Source of the DNA: [Synechococcus] sp. NIES-970
GTDB taxonomy: Bacteria > Cyanobacteriota > Cyanobacteriia > Cyanobacteriales > MRBY01
Length of the DNA: 64,000 bases
NCBI GenBank assembly: GCA_002356215.1
Contig: AP017959.1
Location: forward strand, 2,744,195-2,808,194
Reading direction: 5' to 3'
Every line of letters begins with the position of its first letter. Position 1 is the stretch's first letter. Under the pieces are notes generated by a model. That model did no database searches, was not told the DNA's origin, and saw only the letters and a program-made list of their open reading frames with translations. The position numbers and the translations under genes are program-made. This document shows positions 47,186 to 57,173 of the stretch, piece after piece.

Positions 47186-48376
47186 ATGACTGCTGCCGGC
47201 AATACGCTCAATCTCATCGCCGATCAACTCAACCACCTCTGCCAAACTAGGGCAACAGGTGAGCTGATCGTGGGGAATAGTCAATACCAGGGACATATTC
47301 ATCTCCTGTCGGGGCGTCTTCTCCATGCCACCGCAGGGATCCACTCCACCCGCCGTTGGAACCGCATCACCCAGCGACTCGCCCCCCAATGGAGGCCGAA
47401 TCCCCAGGAGCTCAACAGTCCCCACATGTGGGAATACCAACTCCTCTACCAGGGGATTACGACGAAACAATTAACAGTAATGCAGGCGAAGGCGATCATT
47501 CGGGCGATCGCCCAAGAAGTCTTCTTCGATCTCGGTTGTTACCCCGATGCCAAGGTCGAATGGAACGAAAACCAAAAAAACGCCACAGAAATTGCCCTGA
47601 GCTTGTCCCTGTCCTATCTGGAAGTAGAACCCGACCTTAACCGCGTCACACAGCTCCAACAACAATGGCAGGCCGCTGGATTAGGGAACCTAAGCCCCAC
47701 CCTAGCACCAGTGCTCAAGCCCGGCATTGACCCCAGTGCCCTCGGCGTTTTGGGTCAATATCTCAACGGCGAATTTTCCATGTGGGATATTTCCATGCGC
47801 CTGGGTAAATCCGTTAATAGCGTTGCCAATGCCCTGATCCCTCTCCTTAAAAAACGCATTGTTCAACTCAAAAAAATTGCGGATCTCCCCCATCCCCTCG
47901 CCAGCACCGACAGTTCTGCTGGTAACAATAACCAAGCCAATGGCAGCGTGAGTCCGAAAAAACGAGATGCCCTCATTGCCTGCATCGATGACAGCCCCGT
48001 TATCCTCCAGACCCTCCGAAAAATTCTTGAAAGTGCAGGTTATCGGACCATTGGCATCAGTGAACCCATGCGGGGGGTTGCCAAACTTATCGAAAGCCAA
48101 CCAGATATCATCATCCTCGATCTGGTCATGCCCAACGCCAGTGGCTACAGCGTTTGCAAATTCCTGCGGCAAACCTCTGTCTTTGAGAAAACTCCCATTA
48201 TCGTGCTGACCAGTCGCGACACCCTAATCGATCGCAACCGAGCGAAGTTGGTGGGCGCTTCTGACTTTCTGGGGAAACCTCCAGATCCAGAAAAAACCAT
48301 TGCCCTGATCGAAAGATACCTCGATGAAGTGGGCGAACAAGGTAGTGATTCTGCCAAGCTTCAAACAAAAACCTAA
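47186..48376 (+). CDS. pixG: PATAN-REC response regulator (PixG-like), first gene of the Pix-type operon
   Basis: 396 residues. N-terminal PATAN/DUF4388-like region (about 1-240), starting ADQLNHLCQTRATGELIVGNSQYQGHIHLLSGRLLHA. A linker rich in Asn/Ser (about 240-258) leads to a receiver domain (about 262-380): CIDDSPVILQTL, phospho-acceptor Asp in IIILDLVMPNASGYSVC, TSRDTLIDRNRAKLVGASDFLGKP. The C-terminal tail is hydrophilic. By analogy with Synechocystis PixG it would act on the type IV pilus machinery. It lacks a visible ribosome site of its own. Confidence 0.87.
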   Translation: MTAAGNTLNLIADQLNHLCQTRATGELIVGNSQYQGHIHLLSGRLLHATAGIHSTRRWNRITQRLAPQWRPNPQELNSPHMWEYQLLYQGITTKQLTVMQAKAIIRAIAQEVFFDLGCYPDAKVEWNENQKNATEIALSLSLSYLEVEPDLNRVTQLQQQWQAAGLGNLSPTLAPVLKPGIDPSALGVLGQYLNGEFSMWDISMRLGKSVNSVANALIPLLKKRIVQLKKIADLPHPLASTDSSAGNNNQANGSVSPKKRDALIACIDDSPVILQTLRKILESAGYRTIGISEPMRGVAKLIESQPDIIILDLVMPNASGYSVCKFLRQTSVFEKTPIIVLTSRDTLIDRNRAKLVGASDFLGKPPDPEKTIALIERYLDEVGEQGSDSAKLQTKT

Positions 48377-48484
48377 AACTCTTCTTGAGAAATTCTCATT
48401 CTGCCCCCTGTTTTTCTAGGTTTTCCCCTTTAGAATAAAGATTGCTACTTTACTTTAATTTCTAAATTTTCTCAGAGGTTTACG

Positions 48485-48847
48485 ATGGCAACGCTATTAC
48501 TTGTTGAAGACAGTCCGACTGAAGCACAAATCATTACGAGTTGTTTAGAAAATGCCGGATTTAGCCTTTTAAAGGTCACTACTGCTGAGGCGGCGAAAGC
48601 AATTTTAGATCAAAAAATGATTGATGGAATTGTGTTAGATGTTGTGTTGCCGGGTCAAAGTGGATTTGGTTTTTGCCGGGAGGTTAAAAATGATCCAAAA
48701 ACTAAAGATATTCCTGTGATTATGTGTTCCAGTAAGTCTGAAAAAATGGATAAAAAATGGGCTAGTAAACAAGGTGCAAATGATTATGTTACCAAACCTA
48801 TTGACCAAAACGAACTGTTAAATGCCGTTCGACGTTGGGTTCATTAG
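48485..48847 (+). CDS. pixH: CheY-like response regulator (PixH-like)
   Basis: 120 residues, receiver only: LLLVEDSPTEAQII (acidic pair Glu-Asp), phospho-acceptor Asp in GIVLDVVLPGQSGFGFC, switch Ser in IMCSSKSEKMDKKWASKQGANDYVTKP. Codon use is AT-rich relative to its neighbours. The operon junction downstream holds a hairpin (48858-48893). It has 108 bases of leader after the PATAN-REC gene, with AGAGG six bases before the ATG. Confidence 0.9.
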   Translation: MATLLLVEDSPTEAQIITSCLENAGFSLLKVTTAEAAKAILDQKMIDGIVLDVVLPGQSGFGFCREVKNDPKTKDIPVIMCSSKSEKMDKKWASKQGANDYVTKPIDQNELLNAVRRWVH

Positions 48848-48857
48848 GGAAGCCTGT

Positions 48858-48893
48858 GACTGACCTGAGTTTGATTTTTGATTGTGGTCAGTC
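48858..48893 (+). other. Terminator-like hairpin between pixH-like and cheW genes
   Basis: GACTGACC (48858-48865) pairs with GGTCAGTC (48886-48893) around a 20-base loop, then TTTAAACTTTC. It is inside the operon, so it may reduce, rather than stop, transcription of the downstream genes. Confidence 0.55.
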
Positions 48894-48932
48894 TTTAAAC
48901 TTTCTTCTGCCCCATTACCTGAAGGATTTTCT

Positions 48933-49424
48933 ATGACCGCCAATTCCCCCGCCATCGAAGGAACCACAACTCAGTATATTAGCTTCCTGCTATCCAATGG
49001 TTTAAGGGGCATGCTTCCTACCAGTCAATTGGTAGAAACCATCAATCTGGACTTGGGCAATATTGTCCAAATTCCTGATTTACCTCCTGTGGTGGTGGGG
49101 GTCTGCGGTTGGCGGGGTGAGGTGCTGTGGTTGCTGGATTTGGCCTATGCCCTGCGATCGCCACCGCTCCTTTCGGGGGACTATGCCGATGCAAAATGTA
49201 GTGTTCTCAGGGTCAATGTCAACAAACAAACCTTCGGTATTGTGGTCACAGAAGTGCAACAGCTGATCCGTTGCGATCGCCAAAATATTTCCCCAGAACT
49301 TCCTCCACAAATTGACCCAGATGTTGCCCCATTGGTAGCAGGAAAATTTCGACAACCCTCCGGTGAAATCATCCTCAACATCAACCTTGAAGCCCTTCTT
49401 GAGAGTATTAAACAGCCTGCTTAA
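48933..49424 (+). CDS. pixI: CheW-like coupling protein (PixI-like)
   Basis: 163 residues from ATG 48933 (MTANSPAIEGTTTQYISFLL); the frame opens at 48882 but the extra 17 residues include the hairpin downstream and look non-coding. CheW core: GMLPTSQLVETINLDLGNIVQIPDLPPVVVGVCGWRGEVLWLLDLAYAL and FGIVVTEVQQLIRCDRQNI. It would link the GAF-MCP to the CheA-type kinase. Confidence 0.85.
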   Translation: MTANSPAIEGTTTQYISFLLSNGLRGMLPTSQLVETINLDLGNIVQIPDLPPVVVGVCGWRGEVLWLLDLAYALRSPPLLSGDYADAKCSVLRVNVNKQTFGIVVTEVQQLIRCDRQNISPELPPQIDPDVAPLVAGKFRQPSGEIILNINLEALLESIKQPA

Positions 49425-49520
49425 ACAGCGTCACACTACCGGAAATTCCCAGTTCCAGTGTAGATAAAGAGCCCCTGATTTTTTGTTCCCCTCTGAATTT
49501 TAAATTCTCCTAAAACTGCC

Positions 49521-52500
49521 ATGACTCAAGCGCCTATCCGACCCAACAATCCCCAGAATAACAACCTCGATACCCAGACCTTCAGACATGACCGCAAAGA
49601 GCGGCCCATCGAAGAAACAGTCACCATTGTGCCCGTCCAATCGACCAATGCCAATCATTCCACATTGACCTCAAAAGCGGGGACCTTGGTCAATGAACTG
49701 AGTAGCCTCCGGTCAAACATCGACATGATGACAGAGGAACTCCAGTCCCTCTTGGCGACAGAGCGGGCAGCGGTAGAGCGGGCCGAACTCTTGAACGCGA
49801 TGACTTCCCACATTCGCGAATCTTTGAGTTTCGAATATATCCTCAACGCCACAGTTTCAGATGCCCGCAATGCCCTGGATGTAGATCGGGTTGTGATCTA
49901 TGTTTTTGATGACCCAGACTGGCTTGGGAAAGTTGCGTATGAATCGGTGGAACGCCGTTGGCCCAGTGCCCTGGGGACGGCTTATTCTCTGATCGGCTTA
50001 TCAGATCATGCCATTAAGCTTTTTCAGCAGGGCCGGGTAGAAACGATTGATCACATTGACCATGCAGCGACTGCCGATGGCACTCAACTCGATCAACTAC
50101 GCCAACTGGAAGTACAGGCCAGCCTAACTGCGCCCCTCCTCCTCGAAGGCAACTTATATGGTCTATTGGTGGCACATCAGTGTTCGATGGCCCGCCAGTG
50201 GTCGGAGTCGGAGGTGGAATTTTTCCGGCAATTGGCTGTGCAGGTAGGCTATGCCCTCGACCAAGCCCAATTGTTAGACCAGCAACGAACAGCGGCAGAA
50301 CAGGCCCAGTGGCTTAATCAGATCAGTGCCCAAATTCGAGAAGCAGGGAGCCCCGAGGATATTTTTGCGGCGGTAGTGCAAGAGCTCCATAATGCCCTCA
50401 AAGCAGATCGGGTGGTGGTTTACCGTCTCGGGGAAGGGACTGAGGGGGGCCAGGTCATTGCTGAGTCCATTGAACGACAGCTCCCCAGTATCATGGGCAT
50501 GGGCTTAAACGCTCCTTGGTTGGATGCCAGCCACCAAGAGGCTTACTTACGGGGCCAATTAAATGCTGTCGAAGATATTTATGATGCCAACCTCGATGAA
50601 ACAGTCCTCAATCATCTAAAGGGAAAGGGTATTCGGGCCAGTGCGATCGCCCCGATTATCAGTCGTCAAAAACTCATGGGCTTTTTGATGGTGCACCAAT
50701 GTTCCCTGCCCCGGCGGTGGTCAGACAGTGATCTCGAAATTTTACGCCAGGCAGCGACCCAGGTCGGCACATCCTTAGATCAAGTTTTTGCCCTCCAGCA
50801 ACAGGAAACTGCCGCTCTCCAAGCCCAGATTCTCAATGAATTGTCTTCCCGGTTAGGGAGCTTTAGTGACGTTGAAGAAATCATTGAAACCGTGGTTGAC
50901 GACGCCCGAGAAGCCCTTAATGCCGATCGCGTTTTGATTTTCCGGATCAGCTCCCAGGATAAAGTGATGGCGATCGCCGAATCCGCCGATCCCCGCTGGA
51001 AAAGCCTCACAGGCAAGAGCCTCCAAGACTGCGGTTTAGACGAGCGCTATCTGAAACAAGCCCAAAGGGGAAAACTCACCACCATCAATCGCCTCGGGGA
51101 TGCAGGTTTTAGTAACACCCAACTCGAAGCCCTCGAATCTGCCCAAGTGCGTTCTCTCATGATTGCCCCAATCACCATTGAGCGGAATCTTTTTGGGCTG
51201 ATGGTGGTACATAGCTGTCAGGGGTCACGACTGTGGCAAGACATTGACAGCAACCTCCTGCGGCAGATTACGAACCAAGTCAACTTTGCCCTAGAACGCA
51301 TCAGCCTCATTGAACAGCGGCAAATGACTGCGGAACGAGCCCAGCGCCTCAGTGATATTAGTGCCCGTCTTCAGGAATCCTTAGAGGTAAAAGAAATTTT
51401 GGGGGCGGCCGTAGAAGAAACCAGAGAAATTCTTGCTGCTGACCGGGCCATTGTTTACCGCCTCGACCAAAACTGGCGCGGTCTAATCAACGCCGAATCC
51501 GTTGTGCCCGGATTTGAATCAATCCTCGGCCTCAAGACCAATGAACCCCGGGTTACTGAAAAATTTGCCAAGTCCTACATCCGCGGTAAGGTGACGGCCT
51601 TCGCCAATATCTACGAAGCAGACTTTATCGATTGTCATATCAAAGAGTTTGAATCCCATGCTGTCAAAGGCTACATGGCGGTAGGCATCGTCGCCAACCA
51701 AAAGCTCTACGGAATGTTGATCGTCCATCAATGTTCTGGGCCGCGCCAGTGGAGTGACACCGAAATTAATACCCTCAAGCAGATTGCCCAACAGATTGGT
51801 TATGTCCTTGAGCAGGCTTTCCTTAAAGAAGAACAGGAACGGGCCAAACGGTTGAATGAAACTCGGCTCCGTCTCCAGGAAGCGTCTGAGGTGGAAGCAA
51901 TTCTCAACGTGGCCGTGGAGGAAGCCCGTACTCTACTGGGCACAGACCGGGCAATTGTCTATGAATTTGACTCCTCCTGGAAAGGAGTAATCACAGCAGA
52001 ATCTTTGGCCCAGGGTTATCCAGCTACCCTCGGAATCCGCACCAATGAGCCCCACGTCACTGAAAAATTATCCAAGGGTTATCAAAAGGGCAAAATTTTG
52101 GCGATCGCCGATATTTTTAACTCCGATTTTGCTGATTGCCACGTGAATGAATTCTCCCCCTATGGCGTCAAGGGCTATATGGCAGCAGGCATCAATGCCA
52201 ACCAACGGCTTTATGGCCTTTTGATTGTCCATCAATGCTCCAGTACCCGCCCTTGGACAGACGTCGAAATCGACACCCTGCGTCAACTGTCAGAACAGGT
52301 CGGTTATGCCCTAGACCAAGCCCTCCTCCGTAAGGAACAAGAACAGGCGATCACCCGGACACGGCAGGTGAACTTGATCAGTTTCCGGATCCGCGAATCC
52401 CTTGACCTAGAAAGGATTTTCCGGACTGGGGTGGAAGAAGCCCTGAAACTCATGGCCTGCGATCGCGTCGTGGTTTATCGCTTTGACGACAACTGGGATG

Positions 52501-53909
52501 GCCGCATTAAATATGAAGCGGTTAAATCCGGTTGGCGCAAACTCAGTGAAGACATGCTCACTTCTGGAGATACCCCTTGTTTCCCCGAAGACTATGTGGA
52601 GCCCTACCGCCAAGGCCGGGTTCAGGTGACCCCCGATGTTTCCCAAGCAGGCCTCACCGCTTGCCACGAAGAACAGCTCGGAAAATGGCAGGTAAAGGCT
52701 AACGTGGTTGTACCGATTTTGGTGAACCAGAAACTCTATGGTCTGCTGGGGGCGCACCAATGTGCCTCGACCCGGGAATGGGAAGCCCCCCTAGTAGAAT
52801 CCTTCCGTCAGGTGGCGATCCAGTTGGGTTATGCCCTAGACCAAGCCCTCCTCCTAGAAGAGGTAGAAGCCTCCCGTCGCCAGGCAGAAGCTGTTTCCGA
52901 AGAGCAGCGCCAACAACGGGAACAGCTCCAAGGGCAAATTGAAAACTTCCTCGAAGAAATTGAAGACTCCTTTGAAGGAGATTTAACGGTCCGGGCCGAT
53001 GTCACCCAGGGAGAAATGGGAACCGTTGCTGACTTTTTCAACGCCACCCTAGAAAATCTCCAGATTCTGGTGCAACGGGTTCAGGAATCCTCGACCATTG
53101 TGTCGGATACAGCCCAGGAAAGCGAATCTTTGATTCAAAACCTCTCGGCTGAGGCCCTCCGCCAAGCAGAAAGTGTAAATGCAGCCCTTGGTAAGCTTTC
53201 GAGTATGACCGCTTCGATTCAGGAAGTGGCCAGCAATGCCCAGGAAGCCCAGGCGAAGGTGCAGCTAGCAAACCAAACACTCCAGTCCGGCGATGTGGCC
53301 ATGAACCGCACTGTACAAGGGATTGTCGCTATTCAGCAAACCGTAGAAGCCACAGCCCGAAAAGTGAAAAACCTGGCTGATTCTTCCCAGAAAATTTCAC
53401 GGGTGCTCAACCTCATTCGGGAACTGGCCAATCAAACCAACTTACTTGCCTTGAATGCTTCGGTAGAAGCAACCCGGGCTGGGGAAGAGGAACAGGGCTT
53501 TGCGGTGGCGAACGAAGTCCGGACCCTTGCGGAGCAGTCCGCAAACGCCACCAAGGAAATTGAAGAGATCATCGAAGAAATTCAAGCAGAAACGAACGAG
53601 GTGATCAAAGCAATGGACATTGGCCGGAAGCGGGTATTGATTGGAACGAAATTAGTGAAAGGGACGCGTCAAGCACTGACGGATCTAGCCAAGGTTAGTA
53701 TGAGTATTAACCGCACAGTTGAACAGATTGCGAATTCAGCATCTAGCCAAGTGGCTATCTCCAATGAGCTAAACCAAACGATGCAGGATGTGGCGAGTAT
53801 TTCAAGCCAGACTTCTTCCCAATCGGTCAAAGTGGCGGAATCTTTCACTAAACTGCTTGGAGTTGCGGGAGAACTGCAACAGAGTGTGTCCCGGTTTAAG
53901 GTGAAATAA
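49521..53909 (+). CDS. pixJ: Soluble MCP with six GAF domains, three of them cyanobacteriochrome-like (PixJ type)
   Basis: 1462 residues, no membrane segment. Order: hydrophilic N-terminus, coiled coil (about 50-95), six GAF domains (roughly 95-250, 270-425, 440-600, 620-785, 790-945, 965-1125), a HAMP-like stretch (about 1140-1190) and an MCP signalling hairpin (about 1200-1460) with [25 protein letters not shown] at the tip. GAF4, GAF5 and GAF6 carry the bilin-binding Cys-His pair: Cys705-His706, Cys873-His874 and Cys1048-His1049. GAF6 also has Cys1020 in TPCF, 28 residues before Cys1048, as in DXCF-type PixJ photoreceptors. GAF1-3 lack the Cys. It should sense light and drive the adjacent CheA. 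Confidence 0.88.
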   Translation: MTQAPIRPNNPQNNNLDTQTFRHDRKERPIEETVTIVPVQSTNANHSTLTSKAGTLVNELSSLRSNIDMMTEELQSLLATERAAVERAELLNAMTSHIRESLSFEYILNATVSDARNALDVDRVVIYVFDDPDWLGKVAYESVERRWPSALGTAYSLIGLSDHAIKLFQQGRVETIDHIDHAATADGTQLDQLRQLEVQASLTAPLLLEGNLYGLLVAHQCSMARQWSESEVEFFRQLAVQVGYALDQAQLLDQQRTAAEQAQWLNQISAQIREAGSPEDIFAAVVQELHNALKADRVVVYRLGEGTEGGQVIAESIERQLPSIMGMGLNAPWLDASHQEAYLRGQLNAVEDIYDANLDETVLNHLKGKGIRASAIAPIISRQKLMGFLMVHQCSLPRRWSDSDLEILRQAATQVGTSLDQVFALQQQETAALQAQILNELSSRLGSFSDVEEIIETVVDDAREALNADRVLIFRISSQDKVMAIAESADPRWKSLTGKSLQDCGLDERYLKQAQRGKLTTINRLGDAGFSNTQLEALESAQVRSLMIAPITIERNLFGLMVVHSCQGSRLWQDIDSNLLRQITNQVNFALERISLIEQRQMTAERAQRLSDISARLQESLEVKEILGAAVEETREILAADRAIVYRLDQNWRGLINAESVVPGFESILGLKTNEPRVTEKFAKSYIRGKVTAFANIYEADFIDCHIKEFESHAVKGYMAVGIVANQKLYGMLIVHQCSGPRQWSDTEINTLKQIAQQIGYVLEQAFLKEEQERAKRLNETRLRLQEASEVEAILNVAVEEARTLLGTDRAIVYEFDSSWKGVITAESLAQGYPATLGIRTNEPHVTEKLSKGYQKGKILAIADIFNSDFADCHVNEFSPYGVKGYMAAGINANQRLYGLLIVHQCSSTRPWTDVEIDTLRQLSEQVGYALDQALLRKEQEQAITRTRQVNLISFRIRESLDLERIFRTGVEEALKLMACDRVVVYRFDDNWDGRIKYEAVKSGWRKLSEDMLTSGDTPCFPEDYVEPYRQGRVQVTPDVSQAGLTACHEEQLGKWQVKANVVVPILVNQKLYGLLGAHQCASTREWEAPLVESFRQVAIQLGYALDQALLLEEVEASRRQAEAVSEEQRQQREQLQGQIENFLEEIEDSFEGDLTVRADVTQGEMGTVADFFNATLENLQILVQRVQESSTIVSDTAQESESLIQNLSAEALRQAESVNAALGKLSSMTASIQEVASNAQEAQAKVQLANQTLQSGDVAMNRTVQGIVAIQQTVEATARKVKNLADSSQKISRVLNLIRELANQTNLLALNASVEATRAGEEEQGFAVANEVRTLAEQSANATKEIEEIIEEIQAETNEVIKAMDIGRKRVLIGTKLVKGTRQALTDLAKVSMSINRTVEQIANSASSQVAISNELNQTMQDVASISSQTSSQSVKVAESFTKLLGVAGELQQSVSRFKVK

Positions 53910-53925
53910 CCTTCACTCTTATGGC

Positions 53926-53959
53926 TAAGGAAGAAAAGGCGATCGCCTTTTCCTCCTTA
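53926..53959 (+). repeat. 34-base near-perfect palindrome centred on HIP1
   Basis: Arms of 17 bases (53926-53942 and 53943-53959) match with a single mismatch; the centre is GGCGATCGCC and the flanks are AAAA/TTTT and AAGG/CCTT. It begins 16 bases after the MCP stop and 66 bases before the cheA start. In RNA it would form a strong hairpin inside the operon. Confidence 0.75.
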
Positions 53960-54024
53960 CCGGACATACACAATAAGAACACTATCTTTTTACACATCGG
54001 TTGATTAGGGGACCACATCAGATA

Positions 54025-57000
54025 ATGGCTAGGGAAACTGTTGATACCAACGATCAAGCCTACGAATTCTTTGTGCAGGAAGCACAGGAGCTCTTACAGC
54101 ACCTCGAATCTGGTTTGATGACCCTTTCCCAGGATCATGAGACCCCAAAAATCCACGGCTTGATGCGGGCAGCCCATTCCATTAAGGGAGGGGCTGCCTG
54201 TGTAGGGTTGATGGCAATCCAGTCCATTGCCCACGACCTAGAAAATGGTATTCGTGCCCTCTATAAAGAAGATACGGTGTTCGATGTGGAACTGGAAAAT
54301 CTCCTGCTTCAGGCCTATGATGCGCTTCAGGAGCCGATTAATCAACAAATTCACCAGGGAGTCTATGACCCCGACCATGCCATTGAGCGGGCCAAGCCAA
54401 TCTTTGGTCAATTAGAACAAAAGCTAGGTCATGCCCTTGACGAGGCAGCAGAATTACCCGAGATGCAGATGGAGGGAGACATCACGGAATTTATTTTCAA
54501 AGAAGAAGTCCCCCAGGCCCTCGGCCGCCTCGAAAACTATGTCAAAAATCCTCCCAGTAAAAACCCGAAGGGGGAGCTTGCCTCACAAATTGAAGTGTTA
54601 GCGACCCTCGGCGATATGTTGAACTTAGAAGGTTTTGCGGCAATTGCTCAAGCTGCTAACGAAGCCCTCAAGGTCAATGAAGCGCAATACGTGCAAATTG
54701 CACGGTTGGCCCTCGCTGATTTTAAGGCAGGTCAAGCCGCGGTGCTCGATGGCGATCGCAGCCAGGGAGGGGAGCCCAGCGAAGCCCTTCTCCAACTAAC
54801 CCAGGCGGGGGATCCCAGTGCTGTGCTTTCGATGCCAGCACAGGAAGAACCATTCCTCAATGAAGCCGAAATTGCCTCCCTGGTTACCTTTGGAGAGTCT
54901 GATAATGACACTGGTGATTTTGATAATAGTTTGTCTCTAGATCCAGATGAATTGGCCGCCCTAGAATTTTTGACCCAAGACGCGACCACAGAAACGCCCA
55001 TTTTGAGTGAAGCGGATTTGGCGGGATTAATCATCGAAGATGAAGCAAGTGACGATGCTGAAGCTGCCCCGGTAGATCTCGCCAGCTTTGTGATGATGGC
55101 AGAAGAAGAGCCCATTGCGGCGATCGCCGCCACTCCCAGTCCCCCAGCACCTAGCCCCGTCGCACCACCGTCCTCTGCCCCTGCGTCTATTCCGGCCCCG
55201 GAACCAGCTAAAAAAATAGCGGCCCCCGCAGAAACTGTCGTGCCGATGCCTGCCACGGCTGCCGCCAGTCCGGCCCTGCCCACCATCGATACCAGTACCT
55301 TGAGTGTCCGCTTAGAAATGGGCCGCCTCAACCACCTCAATAACCTGGTAGGAGAACTGGTCACCCAAGATAACAGTGCCTTACTCCGCAACAAGCAAAG
55401 CAGTGATGCTTTGAGTTCTCTCAAGCGATGGTATAACCGTTTCAACAAAATTACAGGCCAATTTCAGCAATATGCAAAGGAATTGATCATTAAAAATCCC
55501 CAGGCTCGGGTTCAACTGGCCCAGTTTGTTATTTTTGCCTCCACCATGACGGAGGAAATGGCCCAACTCAGTGAGACCATCGAAGATACGACTCTCATTG
55601 CCCAGCAGGATCAGCAAGCCCTCAAGCAGCGTCAACAAACCCTCAAGCAACTCGAAAATAACCTCCTCCAGGCCCGCATGCTGCCCATTGGGGATTTGTT
55701 AAATCGCTTTCCCCGGACAGTCCGAGACCTCTCGATCAAGGGTAACAAGCCTGTGACTCTCAATCTGGAGGGGACCAATACATTAGTTGACCGGGCGGTG
55801 CTCTCTAAGCTCTACGATCCCTTAGTACATTTAGTCCGTAACGCCTTTGACCATGGTATTGACTCCCCGGAAGAGCGTCTCGCCAGCAACAAATCTGAAG
55901 AAGGAACCATTACGATTAAGGCCTATAACCGGGGGAACTCCACCTACGTAGAAATCAAAGATAATGGTCGGGGCATCAATATTGACAAGGTGCGAGAAAA
56001 AGCGGTGCGCCGCGGTTTAGTCAGTCCCTCGGAAGCAGCAGCCCTGACCGATGCCCAAATTTATGAGCTGTTATTTGTGCCGGGCTTTTCGACGGCGGAT
56101 AAGGTGAGCCATTTGTCTGGCCGCGGGGTAGGCCTCGATGCGGTACGCCTGCAAATTCGCGCCCTGAAGGGAAATATTTCCCTCACTTCAACACCGAATA
56201 AGGGGACGACTTTTACCCTCCGGTTGCCCTGGAGCATGACGATCACAAAATTATTAATCTTCCGGTGGCAGGAAAGTTTCTTTGCGATTCCGGTCAATAG
56301 TTTGTCGGCGATCGCCGCTGCCAGCAAACAGGATCTCCTCATGAAGGACAATCAAGAACAGTTCCGCTGGCAGGGCCAGAGCGTTCCCCTCGTCCAAACT
56401 CTCCTGAATCGATTTAACTATCCTGCCTCGATTATTGCTAGTCGCCAACAGATGGGAGCCCTCGCCCAAAGTAGTGCCAGTAATGTTTGGAATCAGGCGG
56501 GTCAGCAAATGATTCTCGTGATTACCCAGGGAACCGAAGCGGTTGGGCTGCGGGTAGACCAAATTTTGTTGGAACAGGATCTCGTGATCAAACCTTTCAG
56601 CACGGCGATCGCCCCACCAACTTATATGTCTGGTTGCACAATTTTGGGAGATGGCCGCCTTGTCCCTGTTCTAGATGGAGCCGCTTTGATAGAACGAGTT
56701 CTCCAAAAAGACAGCCAAAATGTGGCAATTATCGACACCCAATTGCAAAATCTCCAGCCGAAATTAGCTCTACCCACGGTGCTCGCCATCGATGATTCCC
56801 TGACCACAAGGCAAACCCTCTCGACGACTCTCCAAAAGGCAGGCTACCGTGTCATCCAAGCCCAAGATGGTGCCGATGGCCTCAATCAACTGGAGTTGCA
56901 CCCAGAGGTAGAAGGGGTTATTTGTGATGTGGAAATGCCCCAGATGAATGGTTTTGAATTTCTTGGGCGCTGTCGGAAAAAACATCCGAAAACAGACCTG

Positions 57001-57171
57001 CCAGTGTTGATGTTGACGTCTCGCGGCAGCAAGCGTTACCGACAGTTGGCACAACAATTAGGGGCTAATGGCTACTTGACGAAGCCTTATTTGGATCAAG
57101 AACTCATTGAAACCCTGCAACAGGCTGTGGCCGAAACAAAAGCCCAACAAAAGGCGATCGCCAGCCCTTAG
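54025..57171 (+). CDS. pixL: CheA-type hybrid histidine kinase with receiver (PixL-like)
   Basis: 1048 residues from ATG 54025 (MARETVDTN); a TTG at 54001 would add eight. Order: Hpt with His51 (AAHSIKGGAACVG), second helical domain (about 150-235), acidic and Ala/Pro-rich linker (about 235-430), dimerisation helices (about 430-590), HATPase (from about 599: DPLVHLVRNAFDHGIDSP, DNGRGIN, GRGVGLDAV), CheW-like domain (about 740-880) and REC (about 919-1035, phospho-acceptor in VICDVEMPQMNGFEF, TKPY). It is shorter than the first operon's kinase mainly in the linker. It ends 2 bases from the convergent DUF3318 gene. Confidence 0.9.
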   Translation: MARETVDTNDQAYEFFVQEAQELLQHLESGLMTLSQDHETPKIHGLMRAAHSIKGGAACVGLMAIQSIAHDLENGIRALYKEDTVFDVELENLLLQAYDALQEPINQQIHQGVYDPDHAIERAKPIFGQLEQKLGHALDEAAELPEMQMEGDITEFIFKEEVPQALGRLENYVKNPPSKNPKGELASQIEVLATLGDMLNLEGFAAIAQAANEALKVNEAQYVQIARLALADFKAGQAAVLDGDRSQGGEPSEALLQLTQAGDPSAVLSMPAQEEPFLNEAEIASLVTFGESDNDTGDFDNSLSLDPDELAALEFLTQDATTETPILSEADLAGLIIEDEASDDAEAAPVDLASFVMMAEEEPIAAIAATPSPPAPSPVAPPSSAPASIPAPEPAKKIAAPAETVVPMPATAAASPALPTIDTSTLSVRLEMGRLNHLNNLVGELVTQDNSALLRNKQSSDALSSLKRWYNRFNKITGQFQQYAKELIIKNPQARVQLAQFVIFASTMTEEMAQLSETIEDTTLIAQQDQQALKQRQQTLKQLENNLLQARMLPIGDLLNRFPRTVRDLSIKGNKPVTLNLEGTNTLVDRAVLSKLYDPLVHLVRNAFDHGIDSPEERLASNKSEEGTITIKAYNRGNSTYVEIKDNGRGINIDKVREKAVRRGLVSPSEAAALTDAQIYELLFVPGFSTADKVSHLSGRGVGLDAVRLQIRALKGNISLTSTPNKGTTFTLRLPWSMTITKLLIFRWQESFFAIPVNSLSAIAAASKQDLLMKDNQEQFRWQGQSVPLVQTLLNRFNYPASIIASRQQMGALAQSSASNVWNQAGQQMILVITQGTEAVGLRVDQILLEQDLVIKPFSTAIAPPTYMSGCTILGDGRLVPVLDGAALIERVLQKDSQNVAIIDTQLQNLQPKLALPTVLAIDDSLTTRQTLSTTLQKAGYRVIQAQDGADGLNQLELHPEVEGVICDVEMPQMNGFEFLGRCRKKHPKTDLPVLMLTSRGSKRYRQLAQQLGANGYLTKPYLDQELIETLQQAVAETKAQQKAIASP

Positions 57172-57173
57172 AA

